Origin: Dokdonella_A sp051958935
GTDB lineage: Bacteria > Pseudomonadota > Gammaproteobacteria > Xanthomonadales > Rhodanobacteraceae
Assembly: GCF_051958935.1 (NCBI RefSeq)
Contig: NZ_JBQCFP010000023.1
Location: 1-64,000 of the forward strand
Reading direction: 5' to 3'
DNA: 64,000 bases
In this document: positions 8,742 to 18,600 of the stretch, piece after piece
How the letters are laid out: the number at the start of each line of letters is the position of its first letter
Position numbering within the stretch: position 1 is the stretch's first letter
Notes under the pieces: model-generated
Seen by the model: only the letters and a program-made list of their open reading frames with translations
Database searches by the model: none
Told to the model about the DNA's origin: nothing
Made by a program: the position numbers and the translations under genes

Positions 8742-9965
8742 TCAGCGCAGCGCCAGTGCGCGCTCGCGGCGCTCCTGCAGGCTCATGTCCGCCTGGTTCA
8801 CGAGGCGCAAGTCGCGCAGTTCCCACGGCGCACCGAGTGCGATCGCCGTGGTGTCGTAACGCAGTTCGACCCGGCCACGGCCGGCATCGAGCCATGCGGC
8901 CGATTGCGCGAGCGCGGCCGGATGCAGCGCGCCGTCGGCACCGGTGCCGTACAGCACGCCGCTGACGCCGTAGCGGCTCGCAACGGCGACTTCGATGCCG
9001 ACCGAGAGCGCGATGCCGCTCGCGTCCACGCGCGTGACGCTGCCGTCGAGCCGCGCGACCGGGAGGCTCACCGCGAACGCGGTCTTCGCGTCGCGCGGGA
9101 TCGCGAGCGGGCCGGACGCGACGCCGAACGCGTGGACTTCCCACAGGCCGGGACCACCGGCATGCGCGACGTCGGGCGTGACGCCGGCGAGATAACTGCC
9201 GTCCTTCTGGCGCACGAAATCGACCGGCTGGCTCGTTCCGTCCGGTGCACTGACGAGGCCGCCCAGGCGATCGAGTGCTGCGCCCCCGAGGTTCGCGCGA
9301 ATACGCAGCGTATCGCCGCCGGCAATTCCGTCGCGGTCCGCCGCGATCGCGAGCACGAGCGCGCTGTCCGGTTCGAATACGTGCACGAGGTAGCTGCCGC
9401 GCGCGGTCGGCACCGCGAGGTCGAGGTTGCCCGCGCCGACCACATCGGCGAGTCGCAGCACGAGGCTCCCCTGCGGCACGTCCATGCCGGCAGCGCGCAA
9501 CGCGTCGACGTCGCCCGCGCTGCGGATCGCGGTGGCATTGTCGAGGTGGTGCCCATCGACGCGCAATTGCACGTCGCTCGCGGCGATCGCCGCTCGGGCG
9601 TCGCCGCCATGCGGACTCAGGCGCACCAGTGCGCCGGGCGCGCTCAGTGCGAGGCGTATGCCGCGCTGAAGCTCGGCTTCGCTCGCATCGATCCAGTATT
9701 CGCGACTTTCGGCGACATGCGCGCGCGGAGCCGCGTCGAGAGCCTGTGCCGCGTCGAGCGGCCACGACAGCGCGACCGGCGCGCGATCGAGATTCGAGGT
9801 ATCGAGCCGTGCCGTGCGGCCGACGAGTTGCGTGGCGACGAGGTCGTGCGGCGCGCGCGCGAGCAGGTGCAGGGATTCGCCCGCCTGGGCGCCCGCGGGG
9901 AACGCGCCGGCGGCGAACGTCACGAGGGCCGCGAGGGACAACGAACGGTGCTGTGCAATGGACAT
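8742..9965 (-). CDS. Secreted protein of unknown function (possibly DUF4785 type), partner of the lipase
   Basis: 407 residues with a signal peptide (SLAALVTFAAGAFPAGAQA). The mature part is beta-rich with several Ig-like looking stretches and no catalytic motif that I can see. GAGGA lies about 7 bases before the ATG. The gene starts 10 bp after the stop of the upstream lipase-like hydrolase, so the two are almost certainly co-transcribed. The composition recalls DUF4785 proteins, but this is an impression and not a search result. It may help export, fold or bind the hydrolase or its product. Confidence 0.75.
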   Translation of the reverse strand: MSIAQHRSLSLAALVTFAAGAFPAGAQAGESLHLLARAPHDLVATQLVGRTARLDTSNLDRAPVALSWPLDAAQALDAAPRAHVAESREYWIDASEAELQRGIRLALSAPGALVRLSPHGGDARAAIAASDVQLRVDGHHLDNATAIRSAGDVDALRAAGMDVPQGSLVLRLADVVGAGNLDLAVPTARGSYLVHVFEPDSALVLAIAADRDGIAGGDTLRIRANLGGAALDRLGGLVSAPDGTSQPVDFVRQKDGSYLAGVTPDVAHAGGPGLWEVHAFGVASGPLAIPRDAKTAFAVSLPVARLDGSVTRVDASGIALSVGIEVAVASRYGVSGVLYGTGADGALHPAALAQSAAWLDAGRGRVELRYDTTAIALGAPWELRDLRLVNQADMSLQERRERALALR

Positions 9966-9975
9966 GATCGTTTCC

Positions 9976-10836
9976 TCAGAGGTCGTTGCGCAGGATGGTG
10001 TCGAGGCCGAAGCAGGCGCGACGGCTCTGGTTGTGGCTGAGCGGTTCGCCGCCGGCCATGCGGGCGGTGTCGTAGAACCACACGCGTCCTGCCGCCGCCG
10101 CGCTGCTGCATTCGATGAAGCCGTCCGAGCAGCTGCTGAGCCATGCCTGCGTGATCTCGAGGCCGACGTTGAGGGTGTAGCCGCCGCAGTAGCTGTCCGA
10201 ATCCCACACCGCGGTTTCGACGTCGCTGCCGACCACGTCCCAGAAGCCTTTCGGCAGGGCCGGGCGGCCGGACGTGCCGTAGAGGTTGTTCTGGTTGTAA
10301 TAGGCCATCCAGCTCGTCTGCTGCTGGCGCACTGCGTCGCTCTGGTAGCCGAGCAGCCATCCGACTGCATTTTCGAACACGTTGCCGGCGATCACCGCAT
10401 TGGCGAGCGGCGTGCCTGCGCTCGACGGCGCAAGCGCATTGACCCAGCGGATCTTGCTGATGATCGCGGGATAGCGGCTGTCGTACGTCGGGTTCGACAT
10501 GATCCAGCGCATCACGTTGCCGCCGTTGGAATGCGTGACGACGACGAGATCGGTGATGCCGCGGCTGTTGATGAAACTCGTGAGCTGGCCGGCGAGGCAG
10601 CCTGCCGCGCGGCTGTCCCACATGTACTGGTTGAAGTCGCAGTTGATGACGACGTAGTTGGCCTGGTTGACGAGCCCCTGGCGAACCGAGTTGACCATCG
10701 CCGGCTGCCAGTAGTCGTTGTAGGCGTCGGTCTGGCTGCCCGTGCCATGGACGAAGGCGACACCGGTGGTGGCGGTGGCCGCGCGCACGGTCGTAGCGGC
10801 TGCGGCGAGCAGCAGCGCGAAAGCGGTACGTAGCAT
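9976..10836 (-). CDS. Secreted alpha/beta-hydrolase (lipase-like)
   Basis: 286 residues. The signal peptide is MLRTAFALLLAAAATTVRA. Early in the mature part, VAFVHGTGSQTDAY is the HG oxyanion-hole motif of alpha/beta hydrolases. The nucleophile elbow is VVTHSNGGNVMRW, with Ser in T-H-S-N-G, a variant of GxSxG in which the first Gly is Thr. Six or more cysteines in the C-terminal half (CGGY, SSCSDGFIEC, RRACFG) fit disulfide bonds in an exported enzyme. AGAGGA lies just upstream of the ATG. It is the first gene of a two-gene unit. Lipase or esterase activity is inferred from the fold; the substrate is unknown. Confidence 0.85.
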   Translation of the reverse strand: MLRTAFALLLAAAATTVRAATATTGVAFVHGTGSQTDAYNDYWQPAMVNSVRQGLVNQANYVVINCDFNQYMWDSRAAGCLAGQLTSFINSRGITDLVVVTHSNGGNVMRWIMSNPTYDSRYPAIISKIRWVNALAPSSAGTPLANAVIAGNVFENAVGWLLGYQSDAVRQQQTSWMAYYNQNNLYGTSGRPALPKGFWDVVGSDVETAVWDSDSYCGGYTLNVGLEITQAWLSSCSDGFIECSSAAAAGRVWFYDTARMAGGEPLSHNQSRRACFGLDTILRNDL

Positions 10837-11340
10837 GTCCTCTCCCTCCCTGGCCGCGCGGCAGGGCGCGCGACCGTTTCGGGCCCACGGCGTTTCGTGG
10901 CGGAACGCGTCCCTGCGGCCGTCGAACGACGCGGCCGGAGCATGAACGGAAAGCACGCGCCGACGGGATCTCCCCATTCCGTACGGCTGCGTATTGATGA
11001 AGGTATCGATGTGGAAAGCCGGCGTCAATTTGCGGGTGCAGCATTTGCGGCGCACGCGGTGCGATGCCCCGGGTGTGATGCATTGAGCTGAGTGGCGAGG
11101 GGCGAGAAGCTGCGGTTCACGCGTTCGTCGTGAGCCAAGGGTCTTTGCCATGCCGTTCGCGCCGGGCGTAGCCCGCGTAAGCGGGCGGAGGTCGAAGCGC
11201 CTGCGAGACCAGGGGAGTGTTCCGGACGCCGGCCCTTCGACTAGGCCTTCGACCCGCGCCCAGGGCGAACGGATGACAGGCGGGAACGTCGACCCATCGC
11301 CGATCGCGATGCTTCAGCCATCAGCCATCAGCCCTCGCCG
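10837..11340. other. Gap of about 500 bp: promoter side of the lipase operon plus a MITE-like repeat
   Basis: No coding region is supported on either strand. Positions 11153-11272 are a dispersed repeat listed separately. Just downstream of the MFS transporter stop is a short reiteration, TCAGCCATCAGCCATCAGCC (about 11306-11328). The promoter of the lipase operon must lie within about 10840-11100, but I cannot point to convincing -35/-10 boxes. Confidence 0.5.
11153..11272. repeat. MITE-like repeat with CCGTTCGC/GCGAACGG ends
   Basis: 120 bp bounded by CCGTTCGC on the left and GCGAACGG on the right, an exact 8-bp terminal inverted repeat. Internal blocks GGAGGTCGAAGCGCC and CCCTTCGACTAGG are shared, with changes, by the copies at 41025-41131 and 41193-41297. 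Confidence 0.7.
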
Positions 11341-12516
11341 TCAGCCCGGCCCTCGGCCTTCGCGCGAAGCGCCCGCACGCAGCGCGCCCAAACAGATCGC
11401 CGCCGCAAGCGTAGCGATGCCGCCGGCGGCGAGGAATGCCGTGCGGCCCCCATCAACGTGCCAGAGCGCGCCGGCCAGCCAGGCGCCCAGTACGCCGCCG
11501 CCGCCCGACGAGAAGCCGTAGAACACCCCTTGCGCGTGCCCATTCATGCGCCCGGGAAAGAAGCGGGCGAGCAGTTGCATGCAGGCGGCGAAGAGCGCCG
11601 CGAAATTGAGTGCATGGGTCGCCTGGGCGAGCACCATGACGGGCACGTTCTCCGGCAGCAGCGCGGTGACGCACCAGCGGAGCGCCGCGGAGACGAGCGC
11701 GACGAGCAGCACGGTGCGTGCGTCCCAGCGGCCGAAGATGCGCGCCGAGGCGAAGAACAGCGCGATTTCGGCGGCGACGCCGATCGCCCAGTACGCGCCG
11801 AGCGTGGACGGCCGGTAGCCGTGCTGTTCGAGGTAGATCGAGAAGAACGTGTAGTAGGGGCCGAACGACATCTGCGCGAGCAACGTCACCGCGAAGAACG
11901 CGAGGACTTCGGGCCGCAGGAGGCGCTCGCGAAAGTCGCTGCCGGACCCGGAAGCGGCGATCGCCGCCGGTCCGTAGTCGTTGGCGAAGCTGCTCGCGAC
12001 GAGGCCGACGAAGAGCGGCAGCATGAACCACGGCAGCCAGGTGACAGCGACGTGGTCGAACGCGACGCCGAAACCGGCGACGACGGCGATGAAGCCGATC
12101 GAACCCCAGACGCGGATCGTGCCGTAGCGTTCGCTGCGCGCGCCGAGGTGCGAGAGGGTCAGCGCCTCGAACTGCGGCATCACCGCGTTCCAGGCGAAGC
12201 AGAACACGACCATCGTCGCGAACAACCCGCCGAAATCGAGCGGAAGCACGAATGGCACGAAGCTCGCGAGGGCGATGGCGCAGCCGATGCGCAGCCAATG
12301 CACGGGCGCCGCGGAACGTGCGGCGAGCCAGCTCCAGCTGCTCGGCGCGACGATGCGCGTGCCGTACCACAGGCTCATGAGCAGGCTGATCGCGGCGACG
12401 TCCTGGCCGCGCGCCTTGAGGAACAGGCTCCAGTACGGCGAGAACGCGCCGAGCGCGGCGTAGTAGGCGAGATAGAAACTCGCCAGGCGGCGCGCGGGAA
12501 TCGGCTCGGTGGTCAT
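11341..12516 (-). CDS. Major facilitator superfamily transporter (HcaT-like)
   Basis: 391 residues with about 12 hydrophobic segments, typical for a 12-helix MFS permease of the inner membrane. The opening LASFYLAYYAALGAFSPYWS and the segment SERYGTIRVWGSIGFI match the small MFS_1-like/HcaT group, which includes the putative 3-phenylpropionate transporter. The start MTTEPIPARRL is the first Met in the frame. It lies 40 bp downstream of the DUF2461 gene on the same strand and could be co-transcribed with it. The substrate cannot be told from sequence. Confidence 0.85.
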   Translation of the reverse strand: MTTEPIPARRLASFYLAYYAALGAFSPYWSLFLKARGQDVAAISLLMSLWYGTRIVAPSSWSWLAARSAAPVHWLRIGCAIALASFVPFVLPLDFGGLFATMVVFCFAWNAVMPQFEALTLSHLGARSERYGTIRVWGSIGFIAVVAGFGVAFDHVAVTWLPWFMLPLFVGLVASSFANDYGPAAIAASGSGSDFRERLLRPEVLAFFAVTLLAQMSFGPYYTFFSIYLEQHGYRPSTLGAYWAIGVAAEIALFFASARIFGRWDARTVLLVALVSAALRWCVTALLPENVPVMVLAQATHALNFAALFAACMQLLARFFPGRMNGHAQGVFYGFSSGGGGVLGAWLAGALWHVDGGRTAFLAAGGIATLAAAICLGALRAGASREGRGPG

Positions 12517-12556
12517 GCGGGTCCTTCCACGCCGGCCTCGCCGTGGCCGTGGCCGT

Positions 12557-13243
12557 TCAGAACTCGAGCTCCACCGCCGCGCAGAGGTAATCGATCATCG
12601 GCGCGATGCGCTTGTAGACGTCGACGACGTGCGGCAGCAATTCGTCCGAGCAGGCCAGCGCGTCGTCGAACGATTGCCCCGCCGCGTAGTTCTTGCGCTT
12701 GAGGTCCTCGACGAGTTCATGCGCGGGGTCGACGCCGCGCGGCGGCCGCACGAGGCTCTCGCCGTAGAACTCGAAGCGCTCGCGGAACGCCTTGCCACGC
12801 GTCGCCTTCTTCCATGCCGCGGGGTTGCCTTCGAGGAATTCGCGCACTTTCTTCAGGGTTGCCGGTTCCGGATGCCAGAGGCCGCCGCCGGCGAAGCAGT
12901 CGCCGGGCTGGATGTGCAGGTAGAACGAAGGCGCCTCGATCTCGCGCCGGCGTTCGTGCGCGAAGCGCGCTCCGGCCCAGGTCTTGTAGGGCGCCTTGTC
13001 GTTGGCGAAGCGCGTGTCGCGGTGGATGCGGAACAGCGAGCCGCCCTGCGCGCGCGGGTCGGCGACGTAGCGCGGGCTGATCTTCGCGAGCGGCGCCTGC
13101 AGGTCGCCGATGAGATGCAGGAACGGCTGGCGCAGCACGTCCTCGTAGCGTGACTTGTTCGCTGCGAACCAGGTGCGGTTGTTGTTGCGCGCGAGGTCGC
13201 GCAGGAACTTGAAGGTGGCGGCGGAGAAGTAGGTCGTGGCCAA
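12557..13243 (-). CDS. DUF2461 family protein
   Basis: 228 residues, matching the DUF2461 (TIGR02453) family in length and motifs: FKFLRDLARNNNRTWFAANK at the N terminus, FRIHRDTRFANDKAPYKTW, and a conserved GGGLWHPEP. Function is not known for this widespread family. It has no signal peptide or membrane helix, so it is cytoplasmic. It is followed by the MFS transporter gene after 40 bp and preceded by sbcB on the same strand after 64 bp. Confidence 0.9.
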   Translation of the reverse strand: MATTYFSAATFKFLRDLARNNNRTWFAANKSRYEDVLRQPFLHLIGDLQAPLAKISPRYVADPRAQGGSLFRIHRDTRFANDKAPYKTWAGARFAHERRREIEAPSFYLHIQPGDCFAGGGLWHPEPATLKKVREFLEGNPAAWKKATRGKAFRERFEFYGESLVRPPRGVDPAHELVEDLKRKNYAAGQSFDDALACSDELLPHVVDVYKRIAPMIDYLCAAVELEF

Positions 13244-13307
13244 GGCGGCGGAGCAGGGCAGGTGGAAACGGGCATTGTAGGCCGCAAGGCGGCTGCGTGG
13301 CGTGCCT

Positions 13308-14735
13308 TCACAGTTCGTGGCCCCAGCGCTCGAGCGCGTCGAGCAGGGGCACGTGCATGGCAGGCAGGTCCGGCATCGCGCGCAGGCGCGCGATCGTCGC
13401 GAAATAGTCCTCGCGCGTGAGTGCGGTCATCGGCGTCGCCGTGTCGAGCCGGCGTCGGCGGAAGCCTTCCCAGCGCTCGTGCTCGATCGCATCCAGCGTC
13501 TCGGGCCAGTTGCGTGCGCGGTAGCGGAACAGCAGCTCCGGATAGCGCGGGTCGCGGAACGGAAAGGTGCGCGCGCCGAGCTGCTCCGGCGGCGTTTCGC
13601 GAACGGCGCGGAACAGGCGCTTGTCGGCCTCGGACGGGAAGCCCTCGTACAGGGCGAGTTCGGGGTCGGTCGCCGCGGCCGGCGTGCGCACGGTCGCGAA
13701 CACGCGCTGCAGCTTCTCGGCGCGGCCTCCGACGCCGCCCCGCCGCGCGTGTTGCGCGGGGGCGCGATGGGGACGGCGCGCGTTGCGCGCGTGATCCACG
13801 CCCCTGAGCACGCTGAGCGGCGCGAGCGCGGGCGATCGGTTCGCGTGGATCGCCTTGAGCGGGATGCGCTCGACGCCTTCGGGCAGGTCCGCGCGCGGGG
13901 TGAACACGCGATCGGCGATCCCGTCGGAGTCGAGTTCGAGCAGCGACGCGGGATCCGTATCGAGGTCGTACGCGATCACCGCATTGGGCTGGGTCGGGTG
14001 TTGCGCGAGCGGCGCGATGATCGCGATGCAGCCGCGGCTCGCCGGATAGCGCGACGACACGTGCAGCAGCGGCGTCATGCGCGCGACGTCGAGCAGCTCG
14101 AACGCGCGCTGCTTGCGTCGCAGCGCGAAGTAGAACTCCCACAGCCGCGGCTGGCGCACGCGCAGCAGGCGGGCGAGGCCGATCAGCGCCTCGACGTCGG
14201 ACACCGCGTCGTGCGCGCGCGCTTGGGCGATGCGGTTGGCGCCGGCGAGATGCTCGAGGCGGAAGCTCGGTGAGCCGTCCTCGCGCCGCGGCCATTCGAT
14301 GCCGTCGGGACGCAGCGCGTAGCTCATGCGTGCAAGGTCGATGAGGTCCCAGCGCGAGTTGCCGTCCTTCCACTCGCGCTCGTACGGGTCGTGGAAGTTG
14401 CGATAGAGCAGGTTGCGCGTGAACTCGTCGTCGAAGCGCAGCGAGTTGTAGCCGACATTGCAGGTGCCGGGTTCGGCCATCTGCTCGTTGACGCGCGCGG
14501 CGAATTCCGCCTCGACGACGCCGTCACGCTGCATCTGCTGCGGCGTGATGCCGGTGATGAGGCAGGCCTCCGGATGCGGCAGCACGTCGCTCGCCGGCCG
14601 GCAGAAGAACGAAATCGGTTCACCGACCGGCTCGAGGTCGAGCGTCGTGCGGATCGCGGCGAACTGGGCCGGGCGGTCGCGGCGCGGGTCGGCGCCGGTG
14701 GTCTCGTAGTCGGGCCAGAGGAAGGTCTGCGTCAT
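13308..14735 (-). CDS. sbcB: Exodeoxyribonuclease I (SbcB)
   Basis: 475 residues. It degrades single-stranded DNA 3' to 5' in recombination and mismatch repair. The DEDDh exonuclease motifs are present: DYETTGADPRRDRPAQFAAI (Exo I), NSLRFDDEFTRN (Exo II), and AHDAVSDVEA (Exo III with its His). The C-terminal helical domain with LLFRYRARNWPETLD, like E. coli LLFNYRARNFPGTLD, is intact. One oddity: between LAPLSVLRG and AEKLQRVF (about residues 308-335) the sequence is a run of Arg/His/Ala/Pro that does not look like the family, although the frame is open throughout. The gene diverges from orn, 76 bp away. Confidence 0.92.
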   Translation of the reverse strand: MTQTFLWPDYETTGADPRRDRPAQFAAIRTTLDLEPVGEPISFFCRPASDVLPHPEACLITGITPQQMQRDGVVEAEFAARVNEQMAEPGTCNVGYNSLRFDDEFTRNLLYRNFHDPYEREWKDGNSRWDLIDLARMSYALRPDGIEWPRREDGSPSFRLEHLAGANRIAQARAHDAVSDVEALIGLARLLRVRQPRLWEFYFALRRKQRAFELLDVARMTPLLHVSSRYPASRGCIAIIAPLAQHPTQPNAVIAYDLDTDPASLLELDSDGIADRVFTPRADLPEGVERIPLKAIHANRSPALAPLSVLRGVDHARNARRPHRAPAQHARRGGVGGRAEKLQRVFATVRTPAAATDPELALYEGFPSEADKRLFRAVRETPPEQLGARTFPFRDPRYPELLFRYRARNWPETLDAIEHERWEGFRRRRLDTATPMTALTREDYFATIARLRAMPDLPAMHVPLLDALERWGHEL

Positions 14736-14811
14736 CGATCGGAGCCTAGCGCAGGGTTTCCTCGCGCCGAGGCCTTGCTAGACTCTGCGATACGCCGCCA
14801 GGAACGACTGC

Positions 14812-15381
14812 ATGCGAACCCCGGACGAGAACAACCTGATCTGGATCGACCTGGAGATGACCGGGCTGGATCCGGACAACGATTCGATCCTGGAGATCGC
14901 CACGGTCGTCACCGACAAGGACCTCAACTTCCTCGCCGAGGGCCCCGAGTTCGCGATCGGCCATCCGCCCGAGCGGCTCGAGGCGATGGACGACTGGAAC
15001 CGCAACCAGCATCGCAAGTCCGGGCTGTGGCAGCGGGTCGTCGATTCGAACATCGACCTCGCGACGGCCGAAGCCCTCACGATGGAGTTCCTCGTGCAGT
15101 GGGTGCCGGCCGGCAAGTCGCCGATGTGCGGCAACTCGATCTGCCAGGACCGGCGCTTCCTGCATCGGCTGATGCCGCGGCTCGAACGCTTCTTCCACTA
15201 CCGCAACCTCGACGTGTCGACGATCAAGGAACTCGCGCGCCGCTGGGCGCCGGAAGTCAGCCGCGGCTTCACCAAGGATTCGGCGCATACCGCGCTCAGC
15301 GACGTGCGCGATTCGATCGCGGAGCTGTGCTATTACCGGCCGTTCATGGGCCGCCTCGCCGGGACGCTCGAAGCGCCCTGA
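14812..15381 (+). CDS. orn: Oligoribonuclease Orn
   Basis: 189 residues, close to the family length of about 181. It removes nucleotides from very short RNAs, including pGpG from c-di-GMP turnover, and is usually essential in gammaproteobacteria. DEDDh motifs: IWIDLEMTGLDP (D13, E15), GNSICQDRRFL, and HTALSDVRDSIAEL. The start MRTPDENNLIW is placed right at the family N terminus. It is divergently transcribed from sbcB, so two DEDD exonucleases share one promoter region. Confidence 0.97.
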   Translation: MRTPDENNLIWIDLEMTGLDPDNDSILEIATVVTDKDLNFLAEGPEFAIGHPPERLEAMDDWNRNQHRKSGLWQRVVDSNIDLATAEALTMEFLVQWVPAGKSPMCGNSICQDRRFLHRLMPRLERFFHYRNLDVSTIKELARRWAPEVSRGFTKDSAHTALSDVRDSIAELCYYRPFMGRLAGTLEAP

Positions 15382-15442
15382 AAAGCGGCCGCACGCACGC
15401 GCTGCGGCACGGCCGTGTCCGCGATGCGGCGCGCCGCCAGCC

Positions 15443-15612
15443 TACGCCGGGGCATCGGCGAGCAGCGGAACGGTCGGCTATGGTCCGGGCTCGGTCACGC
15501 ACTGGAACGGCGCGATCCCGGCCGGCGGCAGCGTGACGATCACGGTCGCACGGCGGTGCGCAGATGAACCGTCGCGAGCGGCGCCGGCTCGGCGCCGCTC
15601 GCGAACATCGAT
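15443..15612 (+). pseudogene. Fragment of a secreted-protein repeat domain (DUF11-like)
   Basis: Read in the frame starting at 15443, the sequence gives ASASSGTVGYGPGSVTHWNG and then AIPAGGSVTITVA. This resembles the end of the repeat found in large exported proteins of this order, in which 'W-x-G-x-IPAGGSVTI' is the usual phrase. There is no start codon and the similarity breaks off after about 35 residues, so it is a relic in the gap between orn and dnaE2. Confidence 0.4.
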
Positions 15613-18600
15613 TCAGTGGAAGTCGCGTGAGGCGAAGCCGAGTTCCGGCAACAAGGGGCTGTAGTCGTACAGCCGCTTCGCGATCAGGTGATGGACGCCG
15701 TCGCTCGCCTCGAGCACGCCATCCACGGCCATCACGGTGGCTTCGATCAGGACGCGATGCTGGCGTTCCGCCAGCGCGCGCCAGACGACGACGTTGACGA
15801 TGCCCGTTTCGTCCTCGAGCGTCACGAAGGTGACGCCTTTGGCCGTGCCCGGATGCTGGCGCACGGTGACGAGTCCGGCGCATCGCAGGCTTCGGCCGCG
15901 ATTCGCTGCATCCGTGGTGATCCGCGCCGGCGACACGCGACGACGCGACAGTTCCGTTCGCACGAGGGCGAGCGGATGCGCGGTCAGCGACAATCCGAGC
16001 ATCGCATAATCGGTCAGCACGTCCTCGCGCACCGATGGCTCGCGCAGCTCCACGGCACGTTCGCGCAACGGCGCCGCGGTCAGCACGGGCAAGGGTACTT
16101 CCGTGCCCGCGCTGTCCCAGCGCGCGCGGTAGCGAGGTCCGCTGAGCGACGGCAGGGCACCCGCATCGGCGAGGCGCGCGCGTTCCGCCGGTGCCACCGC
16201 GGCGCGCCGGGTCATGTCGTCGACCCCGGCGAATGGCCTGTCGCGGCGTGCGGCGACGAGGCGCGTGGCGAACGCCTCCGACATGCCGCGGATCTGGCGC
16301 AAACCGAGGCGCAGTGCGACCGCATCCGTGCCGTCCGGCTTCGCCGAAGCAGGCAAGGGTTCGAGCGTGCAATCCCAATCGCTCGCCGCCACGTCGACCG
16401 GCAGCACGCGCACGCCGTGCGCGCGCGCGCACTGGATCAGCTGCGATGGCTGGTAGAAACCCATCGGCTGCGAATTCAGCAAGGCGCAGGTGAAGGCTGC
16501 CGGATGGTGGCACTTGAGCCATGACGAAGCCCACGCGAGCAGGGCGAAGCTCGCCGCGTGCGATTCCGGGAAACCGTACTCGCCGAACCCCTGGATCTGC
16601 TGGAAGATGCGTTCGAAATACGCATCCTCGTAACCGCGCGCGGTCATGCCCTCGTGGATCCGGTCGCGGAAATGGCCGAGTCCGCCGCGGCGTTTCCAGG
16701 CCGCCATCGCGCGACGCAGCTGGTCGGCTTCGCCGGGCGTGAAGCCGGCGACGACCTGGATGAGCTTCATCACCTGTTCCTGGAAGATCGGCACGCCGAG
16801 CGTGCGTCCGAGCGCTTCGCGCACCTGCGAGGCGTCACTGCCGCTGTCGCGTTCGAAGCGCGATTGCGGGTAGTCGACCGGTTCGAGCCCTTTGCGCCGG
16901 CGCAGGTACGGATGGACCATGTCGCCCTGGATCGGGCCGGGGCGCACGATCGCGACCTCGACCACGAGATCGTAGAACGTGCGCGGCCGCAGTCGCGGCA
17001 GCATCGACATCTGCGCGCGCGACTCGATCTGGAACACGCCGACCGTGTCGGCGCGGCAGATCATGTCGTACACCGCATCGATGCGCCCGTCGCCTTCGTC
17101 CTCGCCCTGCGGGATGTCGTGCAATGCGGGACGCTCGCCCGTACGTGGATGATCCCACAGGCCATGCGCATGCAGCAGGTCGAGGCACTTGCGGATGCAG
17201 GTGAGCATGCCGAGCGCGAGCACGTCGACCTTGAGCAGGCGCATTTCCTCGAGATCATCCTTGTCCCACTGGATGATCGTGCGCTCGGGCATCGCCGCGT
17301 TCTCGACCGGCACGAGGTGGTGCAGCGGCTCCTCGGAAATCACGAAGCCGCCGACGTGTTGCGACAGGTGGCGCGGGAAGCCGCGCAATTCGCCCGCCAG
17401 CGCGAAGAGTTTGCGCAGCACGGGGCTGGACGGATCGAAGCCGCGCTCGCGCAGCACGGTTTCGAACGGCTGGCCGCTGCGTACGCGCGAGAACATCCCG
17501 CTCAGGCCGTCGAGCTGGTCGTCCGGCACGCCGAGCGCGCGGCCGACGTCGCGGATCGCGCTCTTGCTGCGGTAGCTGATCACGGTCGCGGCGAGCGCGG
17601 CGCGCTCGCGCCCGTACTTGTCGAAGATGTGCTGGATCACTTCCTCGCGGCGCTCGTGCTCGAAGTCGACGTCGATGTCGGGCGGTTCGTCGCGTTCCTC
17701 GGAAAGGAATCGCTCGAACAGCAGGTTGCCGTTGTCTGGATTCACCGCGGTGATGCCGAGGCAGTAGCAGACGGCGGAATTGGCGGAGGAGCCGCGCCCT
17801 TGGCAGAGGATCGGCGGATCCTGCGCGCGCGCCCACGAGACGATTTCCTCGACGGTGAGGAAGAAATGCTCGTAGCGGAGTTTTTCGATGAGCGCGAGTT
17901 CCTTCTCGACCTGGATGCGCACGGCGTCGGGTATCCGCTGCGGCCAACGCCGGGCGGCGCCTTCCCAGGTGCGCACGCGCAGGTGGGTGATCGCGTCGAG
18001 GCCTTCGGGCACGAGTTCGCGCGGGTAGCGGTAGTTGAGCTTGCGCAGGTCCAGCTCGCAGCGCGCCGCGACGCGGAGTGTCTCGGCGAGCAGTCCGGCG
18101 GGATACAGCGCGGCGAGATCGTCGACGCGGCGCAGGTGCCGCTCGCCGTTCGGGAACAAGGCATGCCCCGCTTCGGCGACGGTACAGCCGAGGCGGATCG
18201 CGGTCATCACGTCCTGCAACGCGCGCCGCCGGCGCACGTGCATGTGCACGCCGCCCGTGGCCACGGGCACGAGCCGATGGCGCGCGGCGAGCGCGAGGAG
18301 CCGCTGCATGCGCCTGTCCTCACCGTCGCCCCGATGCCGTTCGAGCGCGAGCCAGGCGCGGCCCTCGAAGCGGTGCGCGACCCACGCGGCATGGTCCTCG
18401 TCCTTCGCCGCATCGTCGGGGCGTGCAGGCACCCACAGCACGAGCACGCCATCGCCGAGTCGCTCGGCATCGGCGCAGGTCAGGTGGTATTCGCCCTTCG
18501 CACTGCGCCGCCGTCCGCTCGTGATCAGCCGGCACAGGTCCGAGTACCCTCGTGCATTCGCGGCCAGCAGTACCAGGCGGGGACCGTCGGCGAGCTGTAT

